Assembly (NCBI RefSeq): GCF_033406955.1
Contig: NZ_CP137734.1
Coordinates: 3,658,001-3,722,000, forward strand
DNA length: 64,000 nt
Source: Streptomyces violaceoruber
GTDB lineage: Bacteria > Actinomycetota > Actinomycetes > Streptomycetales > Streptomycetaceae
Reading direction: 5' to 3'
Shown: positions 59,846 to 64,000 of the stretch, piece by piece
Position numbering within the stretch: the stretch's first letter is position 1
How the letters are laid out: each line of letters opens with the position of its first letter
Program-made: the position numbers and the translations under genes
Notes under the pieces: generated by a model
What the model was told of the DNA's origin: nothing
The model's input: the letters and a program-made list of their open reading frames with translations, nothing else
The model's database searches: none

Positions 59846-60011
59846 AAGAGCCGTCCCGACGAGCAACACCCCTCATTCGAGTGACACCGCTCAGGGATTG
59901 ATCGCCGCCGCCCAGGGGAGATCTTCAACGGGAGGCGGACCGCTCGGGGAAAACGGTCCGAGGGGATTGACCTTGAGAGCTCGGGGCTCCAGGTCAGCAC
60001 AGGGGAGGACA

Positions 60012-60039
60012 GGCCCCGGCGCCACACGGCGCCGGGGCC
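60012..60039. terminator. Hairpin with 12-bp stem and ACAC loop
   Basis: ggccccggcgcc (60012-60023), acac, ggcgccggggcc (60028-60039), about 190 nt downstream of the dmdR1 stop on the minus strand. Confidence 0.6.
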
Positions 60040-60123
60040 CTCTCCGTCTCTCCGGCATGCCCCTCCCCCTCTCCGGCCCGGGCGACATCGCTGTCAGCCG
60101 CGGCCAAGAGCCCCTCACGTCCG

Positions 60124-60936
60124 GTGCCTCACGCGACAGCCTCGCACGCGAATCGCCCGGCCGCTGCGATTCGGCGCACAGGGACCCCGAATCAGCGCGC
60201 CCCGGACGGCGGTTTCTCCGGGTGCGGTCAGCGCTTGGCGACGAACACGTGGGAGGCGGTGTCCGCCTCCAGCTCGGCGGCCTCGCCGCCACTGCCCACC
60301 AGCACGCCGCCCGCCGACTCGGTCACGCTCACCACCGAGCCGGGCTGCACCCCGGCCCGGCGCAGCGTGTACATCAGCTGCGCGTCCGTCTGGATCGGCT
60401 CGCCGATCCGGCGCACGACGACCGTCTTGCCCTCCTGCCCCGGGTCGAGGTCGGCCAGGGAGACCATCCCCTCGTCCAGGAACGGATCGGCCCCGTCGGT
60501 CTCGCCCAGCTCCTCCAGGCCCGGGATCGGGTTGCCGTACGGCGACTCGGTCGGGTGCCGCAGCAGCTCGAGCACGCGGCGCTCCACCGCCTCGCTCATC
60601 ACGTGCTCCCAGCGGCAGGCCTCGGCGTGGACCTGCTCCCACTCCAGGCCGATCACGTCGACGAGCAGGCACTCCGCGAGCCGGTGCTTGCGCATCACGC
60701 GCGTCGCCAGCCGCCTGCCCTCGTCGGTCAGCTCCAGATGCCGGTCCGCCGCCACGGACACCAGACCGTCGCGCTCCATCCGCGCCACCGTCTGGCTGAC
60801 CGTCGGGCCGCTCTGGTCGAGCCGCTCGGCGATCCGGGCGCGCATCGGGACCACACCTTCCTCCTCCAGCTCGAGGATGGTGCGGAGGTACATCTCCGTG
60901 GTGTCGATCAGTCCGGACATACGTGCCCCTCGATGA
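60124..60936 (+). other. Antiparallel ORF overlapping dmdR1 (adm-like candidate)
   Basis: The plus strand is open from GTG 60124 for 270 codons, exactly opposite dmdR1. In S. coelicolor an antiparallel gene, adm, has been described over dmdR1 and linked to siderophore and antibiotic control; its exact reading frame is not known to me. The translation here is Ser/Arg/Thr-rich with no recognisable domain. A second plus-strand frame (59793-60992) is also open, so the frame cannot be chosen from sequence alone. Antisense ORFs are common by chance in high-G+C DNA. Confidence 0.3.
60228..60920 (-). CDS. dmdR1: DmdR1, DtxR/IdeR-family iron-dependent repressor
   Basis: 230 aa, the length recalled for S. 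coelicolor DmdR1. Residues about 5-65 are the DtxR DNA-binding domain (MYLRTILELEEEGVVPMRAR, IAERLDQSGPTVSQTVARME). The metal-binding/dimerisation domain follows with HRLAECLLVDVIGLEWEQVH, EACRWEHVMSEAVERR and HPTESPYGNPIPG (His, Glu and Cys ligands), then an SH3-like C-terminal domain. With Fe2+ it represses siderophore and other iron genes. ATG 60920 follows GAGGGG. No clear DmdR1 iron box (TTAGGTTAGG-type) was seen in the window. Corresponds to SCO4394. Confidence 0.95.
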   Translation of the reverse strand: MSGLIDTTEMYLRTILELEEEGVVPMRARIAERLDQSGPTVSQTVARMERDGLVSVAADRHLELTDEGRRLATRVMRKHRLAECLLVDVIGLEWEQVHAEACRWEHVMSEAVERRVLELLRHPTESPYGNPIPGLEELGETDGADPFLDEGMVSLADLDPGQEGKTVVVRRIGEPIQTDAQLMYTLRRAGVQPGSVVSVTESAGGVLVGSGGEAAELEADTASHVFVAKR

Positions 60937-61142
60937 GATTGCCGGAGGCTACGGCCCACCGGCGCGTGCGCTGGCCCTGCGACCAATTCTGACGCATACC
61001 ACCGACAACCGTGCCTCGCCGCGGAAAGCCGGGCCCCACGGAGCCCGTCCGGGCCGTCCTCGGCGCGTTGACGCCGTATTGACACCGCACTGGTCCAGAC
61101 CGCACCGTGATCCGCGACGCAGCCACTCCGAAGGGGCCCCGC

Positions 61143-61898
61143 ATGAGCGACCACAAGCCGGCCGGCCAGTTCCTCGACGCGGCGATCGACCTCCTGCGGC
61201 GCGTCCGCGACGAGGAGGCGGACAGCATCGAGGCGGCCGGCACGCTGCTCGCCGACACCGTGCAGAACGGCGGCCGGCTCTTCGCCTTCGGCGCCGGCCA
61301 CTCCTCCCTCGCCGCCCAGGACGTCGTGTACCGCGCGGGCGGGCTCGCCCTGATGAACCTGCTCACCGTGCCCGGCGTCGTCGGCATCGACGTCATGCCG
61401 GCCACCCTCGGCTCCGCCCTGGAGCGGGTCGACGGCCTCGCGAGCGCCGTACTGGACTCCTCGCCGCTCCGCGCGGGCGACGCCCTGGTGATCATCTCGC
61501 TCTCCGGGCGCAACGCCCTGCCCGTGGAGATGGCGATGCACGCCCGCGCCCTGGGCCTGCGGGTGATCGGCGTGACCTCGGTGGCGTACGCCTCGCAGAC
61601 GACGTCGCGGCACGCCTCCGGCACCTTCCTCAAGGACCACTGCGACATCGTGCTGGACTCCAAGATCGCCGTCGGCGACGCGGAACTCACCCTCGACACC
61701 GTCCCCGCCCCCTTCGCGCCCGCGTCCACGGTCGTCACCGCCGCCCTGATGCAGGCCGTGACGGCCACGGCCGCCGCCACCCTCGCCGACCGCGGCATCG
61801 AACCCCCGCTGCTGCGCTCGGGCAACGTGGACGGCGGCCACGAATGGAACGCCCGCGTACTGGAGCAGTACGGCGAGCGCATCTTCTACCGCCGCTGA
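61143..61898 (+). CDS. SIS-domain sugar-phosphate isomerase-like protein
   Basis: 251 aa. SIS domain with NGGRLFAFGAGHSSLAAQDV near residue 42, ALVIISLSGRNALPVEMAMH (phosphosugar-binding Ser/Thr loop) and LGLRVIGVTSVAYASQTTSR. The family includes GmhA-like and N-acetylglucosamine-related isomerases and etherases; the Streptomyces member often lies near amino-sugar genes, which are absent here. ATG 61143 has AAGGGG at 6 nt; a GTG at 61107 is an alternative. Divergent from dmdR1 (222 bases between starts), where TTGACA at 61079 could be its -35. Confidence 0.85.
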   Translation: MSDHKPAGQFLDAAIDLLRRVRDEEADSIEAAGTLLADTVQNGGRLFAFGAGHSSLAAQDVVYRAGGLALMNLLTVPGVVGIDVMPATLGSALERVDGLASAVLDSSPLRAGDALVIISLSGRNALPVEMAMHARALGLRVIGVTSVAYASQTTSRHASGTFLKDHCDIVLDSKIAVGDAELTLDTVPAPFAPASTVVTAALMQAVTATAAATLADRGIEPPLLRSGNVDGGHEWNARVLEQYGERIFYRR

Positions 61899-61969
61899 AC
61901 GCACCCGGTACCCCGGCCGGACGGGCCTCAGGCCGTCGGCGCGGCAGCCGGGGCGGACGCCCGCCGGCC

Positions 61970-62074
61970 TTCGACAAGCGGTTCTACAAGCGGCGCAACA
62001 TGGCGGAACGCTGCTTCACCTGCCTGAAGCAGTGGCGATGTGGGCGTGACACATGGACGACAGCCCCTGGCTAG
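61970..62074 (+). pseudogene. IS5-family transposase remnant (C-terminal fragment)
   Basis: About 34 codons read FDKRFYKRRNMAERCFTCLK then QWRCGRDTWT, matching the end of IS5-type (DDE) transposases, whose usual form is (Y/F)K.RN.VER.F..LKQWR. No upstream part or terminal repeats are visible; the frame upstream runs through unrelated DNA. The fragment ends at a CTAG that also supplies the stop of the convergent hydrolase gene. A relic of an old insertion. Confidence 0.75.
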
Positions 62075-62796
62075 GGGAGTTTGAGGAGCAGTTCGCTGAG
62101 TTCGGTCGGCATGGTGATCATGCAGTCGTGGCCGGTGGGCAGCTCCCAGACCTGGGCGGCAGTGCCGTTGGGCTGGATCGGGGGGACGGGGCGACGGGTG
62201 ATGCCCGTCGGCATGGCGCCGACATTGTGAATGTGCGTGCGCGGGATTGCGTCGGCAGCCGGGTTGCCCAGTCGCACCGGTTGCTGCAGACAGCGCACCG
62301 GCTGGTCCGAGAGCATCCCGTGCAGCCAGGCGACGTCGGCCGGGTCCGTGACGCCGAACAGGCCCAAGGGCGCGGGCTGCTCGGGCATCGGCGGCACGCG
62401 CCAGCCGCTCTCGGACTTCTCGGCGAGCTCGATCAGCCGCTGCGTCACGGGGTGGACGTCGACAGCGGACTCGCCGTCCTCCGGGACCATCGCGTCGAGG
62501 TAGACCAGGTGCGCGATGCGTTCCGGAATCCGGTGGGCCGCGGAGGAGATCACCAGCCCCGCGTAGCTGTGGCCGACGAGTACGACGTCGCTGAGGTTCT
62601 CCCCGGCGATCAGCCCGACCACGTCGTCGACGTGCGTGTCGAGACCCACCTCCGGACCGAGCAGGTGTGCCTTGTCGCCGTAGCCGGTCAGGGACGGCGC
62701 GAACACCCGGTGCCCGGCGGCTTCCAGCAGCGGTACCACCCGCTCCCAGCACCGTCCGCTGTGCCAAGCGCCGTGTATCAGCAGAAATGTGGACAT
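62071..62796 (-). CDS. Alpha/beta-hydrolase (methylesterase/hydroxynitrile-lyase-like)
   Basis: 241 aa. STFLLIHGAWHSGRCWERVV at the N-terminus, VVLVGHSYAGLVISSAAHRI with nucleophile Ser in GHSYAG, YLDAMVPEDGESA, and a final GHDCMI with the catalytic His. The family includes EstC-type esterases and plant-like methylesterases/hydroxynitrile lyases; substrate unknown. ATG 62796 is chosen because GAAGGAAG lies just upstream; an earlier ATG (62838) lacks one. Divergent from an HxlR regulator with a TACT-N5-AGTA dyad between them, so probably controlled by it. Confidence 0.87.
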   Translation of the reverse strand: MSTFLLIHGAWHSGRCWERVVPLLEAAGHRVFAPSLTGYGDKAHLLGPEVGLDTHVDDVVGLIAGENLSDVVLVGHSYAGLVISSAAHRIPERIAHLVYLDAMVPEDGESAVDVHPVTQRLIELAEKSESGWRVPPMPEQPAPLGLFGVTDPADVAWLHGMLSDQPVRCLQQPVRLGNPAADAIPRTHIHNVGAMPTGITRRPVPPIQPNGTAAQVWELPTGHDCMITMPTELSELLLKLP

Positions 62797-62879
62797 CGAT
62801 CTTCCTTCGCAGGAGCAGAAGAGCACGGTCACGCTCATGCCGCTGGTCCGCGGCTCTGGCGGTTACTTGTCGTGCCTCA

Positions 62880-62894
62880 GTACTGTTTGAGTAC
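62880..62894. promoter_or_regulatory. Dyad GTACT-GTTTG-AGTAC, candidate HxlR operator
   Basis: A perfect 5-bp inverted repeat between the hydrolase and HxlR starts. It resembles the TACT...AGTA boxes of the quinone-sensing YodB/CatR (DUF24) regulators of Bacillus, although the spacer here is 5 rather than 7. Confidence 0.55.
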
Positions 62895-62970
62895 CGTGAA
62901 CATGCTGGTGCAGACGACGCGCCGCAGGCAATAAGGCACTTTTCGGTGCCTCGGTTCTCCGGAGGTAACC

Positions 62971-63369
62971 ATGGACGCGGCACCGAGCGATCCCCAGTCG
63001 GAGGCGCGGCCCGGCGACGCGTGCCGGACCCGGGTGGTGCTCGGCATCGTCGGAGACAAGTGGTCGCTGCTGGTCGTGCGCAATCTCAGGGATGGCCCGC
63101 GCCGCTTCACCGAGCTCAAGAGGGCCATCGACGGAATCAGTCAGCGCATGCTCACCGTGACGCTGCGCGGCCTGGAGCGCGACGGAATCCTGACCCGCAC
63201 CGTCCACAACGTGATGCCGCCACACGTGAGCTATGAGCTCACCGAGATGGGCAGCACCCTGCGCGAGGCCACCGCGCCTCTGCTCGAATGGAGCGTCGCG
63301 CACCTCGCCCGGATCGACGATGCCCGCGCCGCCTACGACGCCCGCACCGATCCACCGATGACCTCATAG
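62971..63369 (+). CDS. HxlR/DUF24-family transcriptional regulator
   Basis: 132 aa. Winged helix of the HxlR type: LGIVGDKWSLLVVRNLRDGP, RRFTELKRAIDGISQRMLTV, TLRGLERDGILTRTVHNVMP, PHVSYELTEMG. The N-terminal Cys18 (DACRTR) is at the position of the redox cysteine conserved in YodB/CatR/HypR, so a response to quinones or other electrophiles is likely. ATG 62971 follows GGAGG. It is divergent from the hydrolase gene, its probable target. Confidence 0.9.
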   Translation: MDAAPSDPQSEARPGDACRTRVVLGIVGDKWSLLVVRNLRDGPRRFTELKRAIDGISQRMLTVTLRGLERDGILTRTVHNVMPPHVSYELTEMGSTLREATAPLLEWSVAHLARIDDARAAYDARTDPPMTS

Positions 63370-63414
63370 CGGGACGGCAAGCCGAGTGCCACCCACGGTG
63401 AAGACACGGCCCAG

Positions 63415-64000
63415 CTAGGGCCTGTCCACCGCGCCGGCCAAGTCCAGCGCGGTCGCGATCCGCACCGCCACGTCCTCCGCGTACATCGCGTCCGGCCGCT
63501 CGAAGGCGCTGCGGCCCGCACCGCGCAGGAACGTGACGACGCCCAGTGTCCGGCCGCGGCTGCGCAGCACCGCGCACAGGCCGTGCACCGTGTCCTCCGG
63601 CCACTGGCGGGCCGTGGCCCACCGGCGCACCTGCTCGGCCGGGACCGCCCGCACTCCGGCGCTGGCCCGCACCGAGCCCGCCCGCTCCACGCACTGCACG
63701 GCGGGGTGCCCCTCGCCGTAGCGCACCGGCATCCCGGACGTCCCGGACGGCACGCTGGGCCCGGGCGCGCCGGACGGGGTGGCGGCGACCCGGACCAGCC
63801 GCACCTGCTCCGCTGCGTCGGTGTCCGACGTCGCGCCGCCCACCACGCGGTCGATCAGGGCGTGGTCGGCGAACCCGGCCAGCGCGAAGTCCAGGTGGAC
63901 GATCGCGGCCTCGGCCGGGTCCTCGCACTCGGCCGCGGCCCGCGCCGCCCGGTGCAGCTGGTTGGCCCGGAAGCGCAGCAGCGCCGCCTCCTGCTCGCCC
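63415..64000 (-). CDS. GAF-like regulatory protein, C-terminal part (start outside window)
   Basis: The frame is open to the right edge, giving at least 194 residues. The segment AAIVHLDFALAGFADHALID, TVHGLCAVLRSRGRTLGVVT and DVAVRIATALDLAGAVDRP matches the GAF domain that precedes SpoIIE phosphatase or kinase modules in many Streptomyces proteins. Here the protein ends right after it, so a PAS/GAF sensor with other domains upstream is likely. Its last codons and stop read GGACAGGCCCTAG, identical to the end of a B-type MITE. Confidence 0.7.
   Translation of the reverse strand, partial: GEQEAALLRFRANQLHRAARAAAECEDPAEAAIVHLDFALAGFADHALIDRVVGGATSDTDAAEQVRLVRVAATPSGAPGPSVPSGTSGMPVRYGEGHPAVQCVERAGSVRASAGVRAVPAEQVRRWATARQWPEDTVHGLCAVLRSRGRTLGVVTFLRGAGRSAFERPDAMYAEDVAVRIATALDLAGAVDRP

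Larger units (their letters stand above)
59726..60227. other. 502-base intergenic region upstream of the hydrolase, downstream of dmdR1
   Basis: It contains a 16-bp palindrome (59830-59845), a strong hairpin (60012-60039) and an 8-bp-stem dyad (CGAATCGC at 60149 with GCGATTCG at 60166) close to the dmdR1 stop. Plus-strand ORFs crossing it are treated under the antiparallel ORF entry. No other gene supported. Confidence 0.5.

Noticed and set aside
60921-61142. DmdR1 iron box upstream of dmdR1
   Set aside because: Looked for TTAGGTTAGG-type palindromes between dmdR1 and the SIS gene; none is present.

Overview
The window is a chromosomal segment of a Streptomyces, very close to S. coelicolor / S. 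lividans. Base composition is extremely G+C rich and third codon positions are almost all G or C. Recognisable marker genes appear in the S. coelicolor order, read here from high to low SCO numbers: scr2/scr1, a large D-Ala-D-Ala carboxypeptidase, fbiC, afsR-afsS-afsK, a sigma/anti-sigma cluster, purU and dmdR1. Locus and family assignments come from reading the translations and from memory; no database was searched.

Left third (1-25.9 kb). The window opens inside a Vgb-like beta-propeller gene. Then come a DUF5701 protein, a membrane SpoIIE-type phosphatase, an MFS exporter divergent from an ArsR-like regulator, glutathione peroxidase, a MerR regulator, the scr2/scr1 DUF397-XRE pair that promotes antibiotic production, a GPP34 (Golgi-phosphoprotein-3-like) protein, and a PBP-type carboxypeptidase with a very long acidic repeated tail. 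Next are a multi-pass membrane protein, a sodium:solute symporter, a VOC protein, a degenerate ADP-ribosylglycohydrolase, a LysR/DoxX-like pair, small hypothetical proteins, the bifunctional F420-precursor enzyme FbiC, a Tat-exported PHP metallohydrolase and a Ddn-like F420 enzyme.

Middle (26-33 kb) is the afs regulatory locus: AfsR (SARP-NTPase-TPR activator), its target AfsS (63 aa, three DNHMP repeats), a secreted Asp/His-rich protein, and AfsK (membrane Ser/Thr kinase with a PQQ propeller). In this sequence the kinase and propeller halves of afsK lie in different frames, so the AfsK-to-AfsR signal may be altered in this strain.

Right half (33-64 kb). Small oxidoreductases and regulators lead to a cluster with an ATPase (anti-sigma type), an EF-hand protein, a STAS antagonist, an ECF-like sigma factor and a zinc-binding anti-sigma factor. 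It is followed by an unusual HTH/GbsR-like regulator divergent from a DUF4097 + DrrAB-type ABC exporter operon, with several GTTGCAAC-like sites between them. Next are purU, a branched-chain-amino-acid-type binding lipoprotein, a Pro/Gln-rich membrane protein with ATQYIPP repeats, an NsdA-like TPR regulator, a small Prim-Pol protein, a second ABC exporter, alpha/beta hydrolases, the iron regulator dmdR1, a SIS-domain protein, an IS5-type transposase remnant, an HxlR regulator divergent from a hydrolase, and the C-terminal part of a GAF-like protein at the right edge.

Two kinds of non-coding structure recur. The first is a roughly 190-bp MITE-like element (four copies) whose CTAG ends repeatedly supply stop codons of flanking genes. 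The second is a set of short tandem arrays (15-24 bp units), mostly at the 3' ends of genes. Many genes also carry a TANNNT box 6-7 nt before the start codon, the signature of leaderless transcripts. No tRNA, rRNA or CRISPR array was seen.
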